From Acerihabitans arboris (lineage in GTDB: Bacteria; Pseudomonadota; Gammaproteobacteria; Enterobacterales; Enterobacteriaceae), in assembly GCF_010131535.1 (NCBI RefSeq), contig NZ_WUBS01000010.1, forward strand, positions 163,982 through 227,981: a stretch of 64,000 nt of DNA. Reading direction: 5' to 3'. The notes below the pieces were generated by a model, which saw only the letters and a list, made by a program, of their open reading frames with translations, had not been told where the DNA came from and made no database searches. A program made the position numbers and the translations under genes. The first letter of the stretch is position 1. Each line of letters starts with the position of its first letter. This document shows positions 43,314-52,704 of the stretch, piece by piece.

Positions 43314-44216
43314 TTATTTATCCAGGCCATGCCGGCTCAGCCATTCCTTCGACACCGCGTCGATGCTGTCAAAATTGGCCAATTTGCCGTTCATCACGAT
43401 CAGATCGTCGGTGGTGAGCTGGGCGGATATTTTATTCAGCGTTTCCTCGATCGGCGCACTCAGCTTATCGGCGGCAATCAGCGGCACGATATTTTGCGCG
43501 GGGAACAGATGCTTGGGATCCTCAAGGGCCACCAGGTTATTTTTTTTCATTGCCGGATCGGTGGAGGTCATGTCCGCCACCTGGATCTGGTTGTTGACCA
43601 ATGCCGATAAGGTCAGCGGGCCCGCCACATCCAATACCCTGAAGTTTTTAAAGGTCAGGCCGTAGACCTCCTGCAGACCCTTGACCCCTTCGCGGCGGCT
43701 TTTCCATTCCGCCGGTCCGCCCAGCACCAGCTTACCGGCGACGGGTTGCAAATCGCCGATGGTCTTCAGGTTGTGCTGCTTGGCGGTTTTAGCTGTCACC
43801 GCCAGCACGTCGCTGTCCTGGGCCGGGGAAATCGACAGCATCTTGATCTTGGCCGGCAGGGCCTTGGCTAGCGCCGCCTCGACATCTTCCGCGCTGTGGG
43901 CCTGGGTCTTTTCATCTAAATAACTTAAGGTCGCGCCGCTGTATTCAGGGATTAGATTAATCGAACCGTCCAGTAACGCCGGCATATACACTTCGCGGCT
44001 GCCGATATTTAATTTCTTTTCAACTTTAATGTTTTTGGCGGCCAGCGCGTCGGCATAAATCGTGGCCAGCAGCTGGCTTTCAGGAAAATCCGCCGAACCC
44101 ACGATAATGGTGCCGACATCACCGGTCGCGGTGGCCTTATCATCAGCGGATGCCAGGGCGGCATGCAGTAAAACCGTCGAAAAAAGCGTTGCTGCGAGCA
44201 GTTGATTCATTTTCAT
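43314..44216 (-). CDS. quaternary-amine/ergothioneine-type ABC binding protein
   Basis: Periplasmic receptor (300 residues) of the OpuC/OsmX (YehZ-like) family. Signal peptide MKMNQLLAATLFSTVLLHAA ends near ASAD. Then come IIVGSADFPESQLLATIYADAL, REVYMPALLDGSINLIPEYSGA (the conserved PEYSG ligand loop), DSDVLAVTAKTA and LVNNQIQVADMTSTDPAM, all typical. GGAG precedes the ATG. It is 37 bases upstream of the lyase and two bases after the second permease. Ligands of this family are betaine, carnitine, choline or ergothioneine; the downstream lyase favours ergothioneine. Confidence 0.85.
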   Translation of the reverse strand: MKMNQLLAATLFSTVLLHAALASADDKATATGDVGTIIVGSADFPESQLLATIYADALAAKNIKVEKKLNIGSREVYMPALLDGSINLIPEYSGATLSYLDEKTQAHSAEDVEAALAKALPAKIKMLSISPAQDSDVLAVTAKTAKQHNLKTIGDLQPVAGKLVLGGPAEWKSRREGVKGLQEVYGLTFKNFRVLDVAGPLTLSALVNNQIQVADMTSTDPAMKKNNLVALEDPKHLFPAQNIVPLIAADKLSAPIEETLNKISAQLTTDDLIVMNGKLANFDSIDAVSKEWLSRHGLDK

Positions 44217-44217
44217 T

Positions 44218-44943
44218 TTACAGGCTCCGGTTAATCACAAGGATGGATAAAAAGGTAAGGGGGTTGCGCCGGCGCTCGCGCCGCTGTATGCCGGGCGAAA
44301 CCATGAAACGGATTAAAAAAGAGAAAATAAAATCGACCATCAGCGCAAGCGCGCCCACCATAATGGCGCCGGCGACCATCTGCGGATAATCGTTTTGCGC
44401 GCGGCCGTCAATGATCAGCCGCCCCAGGCCGCCCAGTGAAACATAGGCGGCAATCGTGGCGGTGGAGATGATTTGCAGCGCCGCGCTGCGAATCCCCGAC
44501 AGGATCAGCGCCAACGCGCAGGGAATCTCCACGGTAAGCAGCAAACGCCAGGGGGAATATCCCATGCCGACGGCGGCGTCGATGACGCTCGGGTCAATCG
44601 AGGTCATGCCGGAATACACCCCCAGCATAATCGGCGGCAGCGCCAGTATGATTAGCACTATCAGGCAGGGGACGATAAACGCCAGATCCGATTCAAACAC
44701 CGGCCCGAAGATAATCACCAGTAAAATAATCAGGCCAAATGACGGCAACGCCCGCATGGCATTGGCAATGCCGATAAGCGTACGCGTCCCTTCACCGGTA
44801 TGTCCGACATAACAGCCGATGGGAAAGGCAACGATCAAGGCGATTAGCAACGCTTCGGCGCTATAAACCAAATGTTGGGCCATTAATACCAGCAGGCCGT
44901 CATCGCCCAGCCAATGGGCGCCATCCATAAACCAGTCAATCAT
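44218..44943 (-). CDS. quaternary-amine ABC permease, second subunit
   Basis: Permease of 241 residues with about five to six helices (YehW/OpuCD-like). The conserved segments are AEALLIALIVAFPIGCYVGHTG, ANAMRALPSFGLIILLVIIF, and the ATPase contact loop DAAVGMGYSPWRLLLTVEIP. Its start overlaps the stop of the first permease by four bases (44940-44943, ATGA), which couples the two. It should form a heterodimer with the 216-residue subunit. Confidence 0.88.
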   Translation of the reverse strand: MIDWFMDGAHWLGDDGLLVLMAQHLVYSAEALLIALIVAFPIGCYVGHTGEGTRTLIGIANAMRALPSFGLIILLVIIFGPVFESDLAFIVPCLIVLIILALPPIMLGVYSGMTSIDPSVIDAAVGMGYSPWRLLLTVEIPCALALILSGIRSAALQIISTATIAAYVSLGGLGRLIIDGRAQNDYPQMVAGAIMVGALALMVDFIFSFLIRFMVSPGIQRRERRRNPLTFLSILVINRSL

Positions 44944-45590
44944 CGCGCGCTCCGTTTAGGTTTCCAGGCGGTGATTTTATTCGCGCCCAGCAGCAGTAAA
45001 TTATCGAGAATCAATGCCAACGCGATACATAAGACGATGCCGGCGATAATCGGCGTCAGGAAGTGCAGTTGGAAACCCTGGGTAAACAGCGCCCCAAGCT
45101 GCGGCATGCCCACCACCGCGGCAATGGAAACGATACTCACATTGGATACCAGCACTACCCGCATCCCCGAGGCGATAACGGGAACCGCCAGGGGAAGCTC
45201 CACCCTAAAAAAACGTTGTAACGGCCGGTAACCCAGGGCGACGGCAGCCTGGCGGGTATCCTCCGGCACGGAATCAAGGCCGTCGCATACGGTACGCGCC
45301 AGTAATGAAAAGGCGTACAGCGTCAGCGCAACCACCACGTTCAGGGTATCGAGTATTTTGGTGCCCAGGATACCCGGCAGCAGGACGAACAGCGCCAGGG
45401 AAGGGATGGTATATAACAAGCCCAGTATATTAAGGATCAGGTGCTTGATATGCGCGGCGCGATAGATCAGGATCCCGGCCGGGATCGCCAGGATTAACCC
45501 TATCAGCACCGGCACCACGGACAGGTACAGGTGCCAGCACAGCAGGTTGAAAATGGCCTCTTTTTGCCCCCACAGCCAATCGAATCGCAT
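44940..45590 (-). CDS. quaternary-amine ABC permease, first subunit
   Basis: Permease of 216 residues (YehY/OpuCB-like). It shows VVPVLIGLILAIPAGILIYR, LGLLYTIPSLALFVLLPGILG and the contact loop QAAVALGYRPLQRFFRVELP. It begins four bases after the ATPase stop and overlaps the second permease. Gene order ATPase, permease, permease, binding protein is the same as in yeh-type operons and differs from the proVWX order. Confidence 0.88.
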   Translation of the reverse strand: MRFDWLWGQKEAIFNLLCWHLYLSVVPVLIGLILAIPAGILIYRAAHIKHLILNILGLLYTIPSLALFVLLPGILGTKILDTLNVVVALTLYAFSLLARTVCDGLDSVPEDTRQAAVALGYRPLQRFFRVELPLAVPVIASGMRVVLVSNVSIVSIAAVVGMPQLGALFTQGFQLHFLTPIIAGIVLCIALALILDNLLLLGANKITAWKPKRSAR

Positions 45591-45594
45591 GGTG

Positions 45595-46686
45595 TTACCC
45601 CGCCTTTATCGGTTGACCGGTGCCGAAAGCCTGCTCGACATTCACCGAGCCAAGCAGCTGCCGCCGGTCGTCAACGACGATTCCCCTGCCGCAGGGCGAA
45701 CTCAGCACCGCGTCCATCAACTGCCTTAACGAGCCGGTGAGCGGGGCAAAGGTACTGCTCAGGTTAATGCCGTCGGCAAGGATCTGGTCTTTGGGCTGGG
45801 TGACATCAAACCAGCCCAGGGGCTGGTTATTTTCCGTCACCAGTATCCATTGCCCGATCGCGCGTTCGCGGGCCTCGGCAACCGTCATTCCCAGGCTGGC
45901 GCAGGGTTCGCTGAATAAGCTCAGCCCGGGTTGGATGGCGCTGAAGGCGAGCTTGCGATAGCCACGGTCCCGGCCGATAAAATCGGCGACAAACGGATCC
46001 TTGGGATGGTTAAGCAACATGGCCGGCGAATCGATCTGCGCCAGCCGGCCGCCGGGCCTGAACACCGCCACCCGGTCGCCCAGCTTCATGGCCTCATCAA
46101 TATCATGCGTGACCATGATGATGGTTTTACCGATGTCGCTTTGCAGACGCAGGAATTCATCCTGCAGCTGCTCGCGCACCACCGGGTCCACCGCGCTGAA
46201 GGGCTCGTCCATCAACATGAATTCAGGATCCGAGGCCAATGCCCGGGCCACGCCTACCCGCTGCTGTTGTCCGCCGGACAGTTGCCAGGGATAACGCTGG
46301 TGCATCTCCGGCGACAGGCCCACCCTTGCCAATAAATCCAGCGCTTTTGTCCTGGCGGCGCGCCTGGTTGCGCCGTTAAGCCGTGCGGTAACGGCAACAT
46401 TGTCCTGCACGGTTTTATGCGGAAACAAGCCCGCGTTCTGGATGACATAGCCGATTTTCCGGCGCAGCTGGACCACATCCATATCCAGGGTGGATTGCCC
46501 GTTCAGCGTAATGGCGCCCGAACTCGGTTCGATAAGGCGGTTGATCATGCGCAGCGAGGTGGTTTTGCCGCAGCCCGAGGGACCCACCAGGATGGTAATC
46601 TTTGAGGTAGGCGCTTCGAAAGACAGCCTGTCCACGGCAACGGTGCCATCGGCGTAGAATTTGGTGACATTGTCGAATGAAATCAT
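45595..46686 (-). CDS. quaternary-amine ABC ATPase with CBS-like domain
   Basis: ATPase of 363 residues. Walker A GPSGCGKTT, Q-loop VIQNAGLFPHKTV, signature LSGGQQQRVGVARAL, Walker B LMDEPFSAVDPV and THDIDEA are intact. After about residue 240 a CBS-type regulatory region follows (AIGQWILVTENNQPLGWFDVT and GRGIVVDDRRQLLGSVNVEQA). This is the first gene of the operon, behind an AT-rich promoter region. The domain structure is as in OpuCA/EgtV/YehX relatives. Confidence 0.9.
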   Translation of the reverse strand: MISFDNVTKFYADGTVAVDRLSFEAPTSKITILVGPSGCGKTTSLRMINRLIEPSSGAITLNGQSTLDMDVVQLRRKIGYVIQNAGLFPHKTVQDNVAVTARLNGATRRAARTKALDLLARVGLSPEMHQRYPWQLSGGQQQRVGVARALASDPEFMLMDEPFSAVDPVVREQLQDEFLRLQSDIGKTIIMVTHDIDEAMKLGDRVAVFRPGGRLAQIDSPAMLLNHPKDPFVADFIGRDRGYRKLAFSAIQPGLSLFSEPCASLGMTVAEARERAIGQWILVTENNQPLGWFDVTQPKDQILADGINLSSTFAPLTGSLRQLMDAVLSSPCGRGIVVDDRRQLLGSVNVEQAFGTGQPIKAG

Positions 46687-47197
46687 TGTTTATCCATTAA
46701 TATTGTTATTTATCAGATATATAATAACATGACATTTTTTCAGTTATTCATTGTCCCGCGCTACGCGATGTACACTGGCTCTGACCGGTTTATTCCTCGC
46801 CAGCGGCCGGAAATCGGGAATGTATATTCTTGTATGTACAACCAAGCAATATAGATGCCAACTCCACGCATCGGTACTGTTGCCCACGGCCATGGCATTG
46901 CGCCGCGTTGCCCTTCAGAGGGCTAAACGTGCTAAGCGGGTTGTCTGTGCCATGATGAGGCGGGGCGCACTTAAATGAGGCACCTGAAGGGGCTTTAGGG
47001 TTTGAACCTGGGTTAACGGGCGGCGCGACCAGGCAGGATAATGGCGGGGAGTATGATTGGTTGTGAAATGCACTATCCGATGTAAAGGGGGGGGGACGCC
47101 GCAGGGATAGATGCAAAAAAAATCGCATATCAAATGTCATTTTCCGACATGAATTTGCGATTTGATGAAATTTTTTGTATCAGTTTTTAACGCAATA
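46687..47197. other. intergenic region upstream of the betaine-type operon
   Basis: The first 60 bases are very AT-rich and probably hold the operon promoter. The remainder shows no convincing gene. A run of nine G occurs at 47087-47095. A 116-residue minus-strand frame across the region has no ribosome site and an unlikely composition and was not accepted. Confidence 0.4.
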
Positions 47198-47344
47198 TTA
47201 TTCTGCGGTATTAACGTGCTGATTGGCGCTTTGCGCCACCGGGTAGGTGTTCACATAGCTCTGGTAATCACCACCGGCGGCCATTGAAACAGCTGGTGCA
47301 AGAATGGCTGCAATAAGTGCGAACGCTGCGATTGTCTTTTTCAT
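47198..47344 (-). CDS. small secreted protein, 48 residues
   Basis: An ATG at 47344 opens MKKTIAAFALIAAILAPAVS, a clean signal peptide with cleavage after SMA, leaving a mature peptide of about 25 residues (AGGDYQSYVNTYPVAQSAN and a short tail HVNTAE). AGGAT precedes the start by nine bases. The product would be released to the periplasm or beyond. It resembles the many tiny periplasmic stress proteins of enterobacteria in layout only; no family is recognised. Confidence 0.65.
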   Translation of the reverse strand: MKKTIAAFALIAAILAPAVSMAAGGDYQSYVNTYPVAQSANQHVNTAE

Positions 47345-47495
47345 GATTGATATCCTGTGTTGTGAGAGTGAAAGCGTTTTGCTTTCGATGGGATAAATAT
47401 AACGCTCATTAACTTAATTGGATATCGAATAAATTCGCTGTTGTCGTTCAGATTATTTGACAAATTGTGGGCGGCCAATGGTGGCGGCTTGCCCG

Positions 47496-48033
47496 TTAAG
47501 TGCCACGCGCGCCTTGGCTTGACATGACGAACCGCGCGATGGCATCGATGATGCCCGGAGCAAGGGGAAGATGTGGATCGGCATGGGTCGACGGATTCGC
47601 CTCCGGTCCCTCCGCGGTAACCGGCTTGGGCACATGATTGGTATCAGGAAGCAACGTTAAGCCAGCGGCCGGCCGTCCCGGCGTCGAGACCAGTACCAGC
47701 CCGCAGATATGCTCCAGCCTTTGCTTTGCCGCCGAGAGCGCCACCCGGCCTCCTTCGCTGTGGCCAAGCAACCACACACCGCGTGCGCCGGTATGCTGGC
47801 GCGCTGGCGAACATGCCCCGCTTATCTATGCGTACGCTGGCCACGCCTCTGGCTGCCGGCCCTTCCGCCAGTAGCCTGCAGGGCGAAGCCTTTATGCCAA
47901 GTGGATTATCGCCGTCGCGATCCGTCGGGCCGGACCCCGGGGGGATGAGCACGACAGGCGCGTGCTTGCCGGTTTCCCCGCTGAATTTTCCCTTAAGCGG
48001 CCCCTTATGGCCCCAAGCTTCAATACCGCTCAT
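47496..48033 (-). pseudogene. alpha/beta hydrolase, degraded
   Basis: Pieces of one serine hydrolase are in two frames. The first part reads VVLIPPGSGPTDRDGDNPLGI and RIDKRGMFASA, the usual start of this hydrolase family. A deletion and a frameshift then remove about 60 residues, and the next frame resumes at VWLLGHSEGGRVALSAA with the nucleophile motif GHSEG, followed by GLVLVSTPGRPAAG. A second deletion removes the lid and acid region, and LLPDTNHVPK with the catalytic His closes it. It cannot fold normally. Confidence 0.8.
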
Positions 48034-48127
48034 GGGTTTTTGCCCGGGCCGATAACGGGAGATGGCCGCGAAAAAATGGGTTTGGCAAATAATGAAAGAT
48101 CAAAAGGTTGGCACTCATGGGCGGCCC

Positions 48128-49519
48128 TTAGGATTTAAAAAACAGTCGCGGTAATAATAAACGATAGACGTGCCGCCCGGAAAGATAGTCCAAGATTTTT
48201 TTTATGCAATAAATAAATCCTATGATCATTATAGGTAGTTCTATCACATGATATCGTGGAATATTATGTGTCAGGGTAGCATGAAATATATGGGAAAAAA
48301 CGGCTAATAGTGAAAGCGGCCATAGGGGGGTGAATAATGTTGCAAACATACATAGCGCCATGCTTAAAACCAATATGGGATGATTGCTGAAGCCGATACC
48401 TCTCAAAGTAAAAATGGGATATGTTTTCAGATATTTGACTATAGTTGCCAAATTAAACGGCGCGATGTCCTGAAATGATAATTTCCCGTCCTCGATTGCT
48501 TCCCCCGCCGCATATCCCCGGTAAAAATATTGAATTTTTTTATTCCATGCAACTGTGGCAGAGGAGTCCTCGGCGAAGGCTGAACAGGGAATTTTTTTAG
48601 TCCCCATATCATAACATGTTTCACGATTGAATCGTTCACAAAGGCCGTTGCGCTTGTAGTCATCTAGCCTGATATTGGTAAATCCATTAACCAGTGGACG
48701 TAAATCAGGCGCTAAAAAAGAGTAAGCCATACAGGGGTATTCGCTACTTCCAGGCTCAACGGTCAGGATGTATCTTAAAGATGCGACAATCTGTCCTCGT
48801 TCTGCAATGGAATATTTATCAAAGAGAATATAATTTCTGGCTAGCCAAGGTGAAATAATGATTATAGATGAACATATGGCAAACACCATTGATTTTTTAT
48901 CAATGAAATACAGACTTAAGAGAGGAAACGCGGCTATATATAAGTATTGCGCTTTTGTTAACGTCAGTAATCCAATGCTGATGCCTAGAAAAAACGATAG
49001 ATGGCGCTTTTTTTTTCGGCAAACATGTAAAAATAAAATGGATGATGATAGTAATAATAAAGAGCTGAGTGCTTCGTTATTGTAATGATAAATCAGGCGC
49101 GGGGTTGTGTGAATTATTATAATGGCTAATGCCACAGCTAATAAGGCATAAATGTAATTTTTTGTTTCATGCTGCATAAATAAAAATATGATCAAAATGA
49201 TAATTGAATATATAACGATATTGATGTTCTTGAATACATTCTTATGCTTTGTGGCTAATTGAAGAGCGGGCGTTGATTGAAAATGAAGCGATTCCAATAC
49301 TGTTGCGGTAAAAAATGGCCACGCTGGTTCCCGTATCATATCCGGGCTACCGTCCCCTTGTAACGAGAATGTGCGATTTTGCATCAAATTGGTCGCAATT
49401 TGGATGTTTTGATACCCATCGCCAATTATTATATTGTCCCCTTTTAATGCAGAAAGAAAATGAAAGCATGCTATTAAAATGAGACAAGAAAATAATATTT
49501 TTATTTTATCGTTTTTCAT
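48128..49519 (-). CDS. polytopic membrane protein, GT-C-like
   Basis: A 463-residue integral membrane protein with about ten helices, strongly AT-rich in base use. The first loop after helix 1 reads GDNIIIGDGYQNIQIATNL, with an acidic position where GT-C glycosyltransferases (ArnT/PMT group) keep their catalytic Asp, followed by a loop with REPAWPFF. The membrane topology with large C-terminal periplasmic part also fits GT-C enzymes that use polyprenyl-phosphate sugars. It is the last gene of the acquired glycan operon and overlaps the gene before it by 14 bases. The precise sugar and acceptor are unknown. Confidence 0.65.
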   Translation of the reverse strand: MKNDKIKILFSCLILIACFHFLSALKGDNIIIGDGYQNIQIATNLMQNRTFSLQGDGSPDMIREPAWPFFTATVLESLHFQSTPALQLATKHKNVFKNINIVIYSIIILIIFLFMQHETKNYIYALLAVALAIIIIHTTPRLIYHYNNEALSSLLLLSSSILFLHVCRKKKRHLSFFLGISIGLLTLTKAQYLYIAAFPLLSLYFIDKKSMVFAICSSIIIISPWLARNYILFDKYSIAERGQIVASLRYILTVEPGSSEYPCMAYSFLAPDLRPLVNGFTNIRLDDYKRNGLCERFNRETCYDMGTKKIPCSAFAEDSSATVAWNKKIQYFYRGYAAGEAIEDGKLSFQDIAPFNLATIVKYLKTYPIFTLRGIGFSNHPILVLSMALCMFATLFTPLWPLSLLAVFSHIFHATLTHNIPRYHVIELPIMIIGFIYCIKKILDYLSGRHVYRLLLPRLFFKS

Positions 49520-51542
49520 ACTTCACCTGATAAATAGAATATTCGTTTATAGTGGAAATAAATATTATGGATATCTCGTTGCTGCCTGGTGCCGAGCTTT
49601 TAAGAATATCGCCGGGCCGAGTCGCAGCATTAATGATAAGTATTCCAACATGGTATTTTTTCATTTCGTCAACAAGGGAGGTGAGATTAGGTACTTGACT
49701 ATTTATGGCATCATATAATCGCATTCTATTTGAGAATTCACCGGCAGGCATTGTGGTCTGCAGCATTACCGGATAGGTATGTCCAGGCATTACAATACCG
49801 GTATTTGGTTTAATCAATGGGATCCAGGCGGCAATAGGGCTGGCAGACAGTATTGTTCCTGCCAGTTTTGCTTTAGTGATCTCATTAACAATCTTGATAG
49901 TTGTGTAGTATTCTGGTGAAACCTTAATCGAAGGTTTTCCCCAGACAACGTTGTTGGTAGGTGAGATTGCCCATCGCCCACCGCAAAGAAACATGATAAA
50001 TAGGATTAAACCCACCGTACTGATGGCGAATGCGGGTTTATGGTCGACAAACGGTGGCTTGGGAAAGTGGGTTATGGCCATAGCAAGCCCTATGCTTATC
50101 AATAGAGGGACTGGCGCAGCCCAGCCAAGACGCCAACTCATATTACGCGATGAAAAGTCAGCAACTAAATCAGCAAACCAGGGATTGAGAATAAAGAGTA
50201 TGGTTGTAAATACCAATATAGGATACGATGATACTTTTAATCGTTGATAAGTTAATGCAAATCCAATTAACAGTATAATGAGTGTGAGACTGGCGCGAAA
50301 CGACAATCCCAACGATGAGTTAACCGGAAGATAAGTGCCAACCTGCTCTAAAGACACAATCGACGGATTAAATAATTTCAGCCATAATACGAAAAACGCC
50401 GGGTATATAAGAGATAATCCAATATAAGCGCATCTTTTAATCGTTGAGATTATATTGTTGTTAATTGCGCAAAACATGATTAATGCGCTGGTAAAAACCG
50501 TGAGTACCAGTCCGGATGAAGATACGCCTATAGTAACTATTTGAGCAATCAGTAATGGGAGTATATTCGCTAAACCTGGCTTTTTTATTAACATTAATCC
50601 GGCAATAATCGTGATTGGCGTCGTTAATGCGATGAGCAATCCCTTGCCTTGGAATAATCTGACAAACACCCGATTCCCATAAGCGACATGAACATCCCCC
50701 CAGGCCAGCATAATTATCAAAAACAGCGCGGTGGCCAATAACGCTTTGTTGGTATTTAAAAAAACGCGGGAAAAGAGGAAAGCGACACCTAGGGTTAGGG
50801 CTGATGTAATTGCCGGTACGACGAGGTAATAAACATCAAATAAATTAATTTTACTATAATATGATATCAGGGCAATAAGCATTTCATAAGAGGCGATACG
50901 GTAGGGTGCAAAGCGAAAATGGTCATATACAAAGCCAAGGGTGGTATCGAACGTGAGCGGCGCAAGTTCAGGATGCAAGAGGGTTTGGGATGCTAGTTGT
51001 ATAAAATGCGAATCATCAAAATCTGAGCGATAAGTGACCATATTAATAATTACTGAAATAAAAACAAGTAAAATAAATAGTAAATAGCCATGCTTATAAG
51101 CCACCTGGGCTGTAGGTATTGCGCGCGTTTGCCCAATGTCTTGTTTGGTATTGCTTTTTATAATGATAATTGATAAAAAAGATAACATAATGAGTGAAAA
51201 TTTTATTTTGTAATCTTCTAATGCTAGCGTCATTATGCTTGCGAAAATAATTATCGATATAATTCTAAAGTTTGGTATTGTTATGTTCTGGGATGTCGTT
51301 TTTAAAAAGTCGAGGTAATGGCTTGAGAATTTAACAGCACAAACAACGCTCAGGGGTATAAAAACCGTCAAGGATAAAGTGAATGTTTTACATAATATCA
51401 TCCATGGGATATGTAAAAAACTTGACATTTGCACTGAAATGGTCCATAGCGAAAATAGAATACATGCGGCAGACACAATGAATGAGACTGTTAGTTCTAA
51501 TCTTTCATTTTTGTGTGAATACCATTTTTTGAAAAAAATCAT
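49506..51542 (-). CDS. large polytopic membrane protein, possible GT-C glycosyltransferase
   Basis: A 678-residue protein with about 14 hydrophobic helices and a soluble C-terminal domain of roughly 130 residues. An acidic pair in the first large loop (TYRSDFDDSHFIQLASQTL) is like the catalytic DD/DE of GT-C enzymes. The start at 51542 has a strong GGGGAGGAAAA before it, against a non-standard start further upstream at 51587. AT-rich codons mark it as foreign to the neighbouring chromosome. Probably transfers a sugar from a polyprenyl-phosphate donor produced by the GT2 enzyme in the same operon. Confidence 0.65.
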   Translation of the reverse strand: MIFFKKWYSHKNERLELTVSFIVSAACILFSLWTISVQMSSFLHIPWMILCKTFTLSLTVFIPLSVVCAVKFSSHYLDFLKTTSQNITIPNFRIISIIIFASIMTLALEDYKIKFSLIMLSFLSIIIIKSNTKQDIGQTRAIPTAQVAYKHGYLLFILLVFISVIINMVTYRSDFDDSHFIQLASQTLLHPELAPLTFDTTLGFVYDHFRFAPYRIASYEMLIALISYYSKINLFDVYYLVVPAITSALTLGVAFLFSRVFLNTNKALLATALFLIIMLAWGDVHVAYGNRVFVRLFQGKGLLIALTTPITIIAGLMLIKKPGLANILPLLIAQIVTIGVSSSGLVLTVFTSALIMFCAINNNIISTIKRCAYIGLSLIYPAFFVLWLKLFNPSIVSLEQVGTYLPVNSSLGLSFRASLTLIILLIGFALTYQRLKVSSYPILVFTTILFILNPWFADLVADFSSRNMSWRLGWAAPVPLLISIGLAMAITHFPKPPFVDHKPAFAISTVGLILFIMFLCGGRWAISPTNNVVWGKPSIKVSPEYYTTIKIVNEITKAKLAGTILSASPIAAWIPLIKPNTGIVMPGHTYPVMLQTTMPAGEFSNRMRLYDAINSQVPNLTSLVDEMKKYHVGILIINAATRPGDILKSSAPGSNEISIIFISTINEYSIYQVKYEKR

Positions 51543-51741
51543 TTTTCCTCCCCGCTGCTTGTTTATAGTTGATATATAAAATTGCATTGCTGTGGGCGAA
51601 CATCATCCAAACATCTTTGCCGTGTATTGTAGCGGTAGTCCATTATTTATTATTGGTTGTCAACATCGCCAATGCGTCCTGAGCCGGCTTGCGGTCCTTA
51701 TAAAATGGTAAATGCCGACTGAAAGAACGTGCCGTTTTTAT

Positions 51742-52704
51742 TCACCGTCTGCTCATTGTCGACATCGTGATAGAAAAAAGGAAAAACACGAAATCTCCCA
51801 TTACCGAGACAGCTCTTGCCATTAATACTATTAACAACAAATCAGGCTCCGACAATATTCCTTTCGTTAAAACCATCAGCACAAACTCCCGCACCCCCAC
51901 GCCTGCGGGCGCTCCAGGGGTCATGAGCCCGGCCAGCCAGGCGATAATATATGCGGCGCCTAACTGCAACCCAACCTGCATATCAAGCCCGGATGTACTG
52001 ATTAATATCCCTTGCAAAGCAACAAATATTGCGCCCGAAGAGGCCAGGAAAACCACATGTAAAAAAAATGCCGCGGCCACCCGTGCATTGGTGGTCTCCT
52101 GTAGAAAATATCCCGCACCGCACACTACGCTCAGAAATAGCCCCGCGCTTATCCATATCGGCAGCGTGTTGAACAGCAGCGACATTGCCAAAAGGCCATA
52201 CATCGATCCCGCGATGGCTAACAAACCCAGCTCCCATAAGGTCGACTTGGCCAGTGTAATCCCCGGAACCCCCGCAGCCATGCCAATTACCTGCCTCCCG
52301 GCCAAATGGACAATATTGCCGGGCAGATATTTCCCAAGCTGGGAAATTCCGTAGGTGCTGACTGCCCACCAGCGTGTGGCTTTGACGCCTGATTGCGTCA
52401 GCAATAACCACCAGGACAGTGCCAGCAGCAGGTTGGCGCCACCGCAGACCAGGACAAGCACCATTACCGCAGCCCAAACTGAGGGCGTGAACTGTGTAAC
52501 GTCGAGGCGATCCCAGTATCCATGCAGGCGCCACGCTAAAAAGGCAATGGCGATAAACGCCAATCCACCACCGGCCCAATGAAGGGTTCGCTTCAAATTT
52601 AATTGCGTGGTCGACAAAGCAGCATGGTCCAAGGTAGTGGGTTCTTTTGATCGACGACTGCAAAATACTTCGACACCAGCCGGATAAAACTTTTTTTCGA
52701 CCAA
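51742..52704 (-). CDS. flippase-like membrane protein (YbhN / LPG-synthase TM family)
   Basis: About 290-320 residues with some eight helices and the pattern TYGISQLGKYLPGNIVHLAGR, seen in the lysylphosphatidylglycerol-synthase membrane domain and YbhN-type proteins, and GLMTPGAPAGVGVREFVLMV near the C-terminus. Members accompany DPM1-like glycosyltransferases and are thought to move lipid-linked sugars. The longest frame starts at a GTG (52704) and overlaps the methyltransferase by 106 bases; a TTG around 52630 would shorten the overlap, so the true start is uncertain. Confidence 0.75.
   Translation of the reverse strand: MVEKKFYPAGVEVFCSRRSKEPTTLDHAALSTTQLNLKRTLHWAGGGLAFIAIAFLAWRLHGYWDRLDVTQFTPSVWAAVMVLVLVCGGANLLLALSWWLLLTQSGVKATRWWAVSTYGISQLGKYLPGNIVHLAGRQVIGMAAGVPGITLAKSTLWELGLLAIAGSMYGLLAMSLLFNTLPIWISAGLFLSVVCGAGYFLQETTNARVAAAFFLHVVFLASSGAIFVALQGILISTSGLDMQVGLQLGAAYIIAWLAGLMTPGAPAGVGVREFVLMVLTKGILSEPDLLLIVLMARAVSVMGDFVFFLFSITMSTMSRR

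Noticed and set aside
46790..47140. A 116-residue minus-strand frame upstream of the betaine operon
   Set aside because: No ribosome site, improbable proline/serine composition, and it spans the nine-G tract; no family features.
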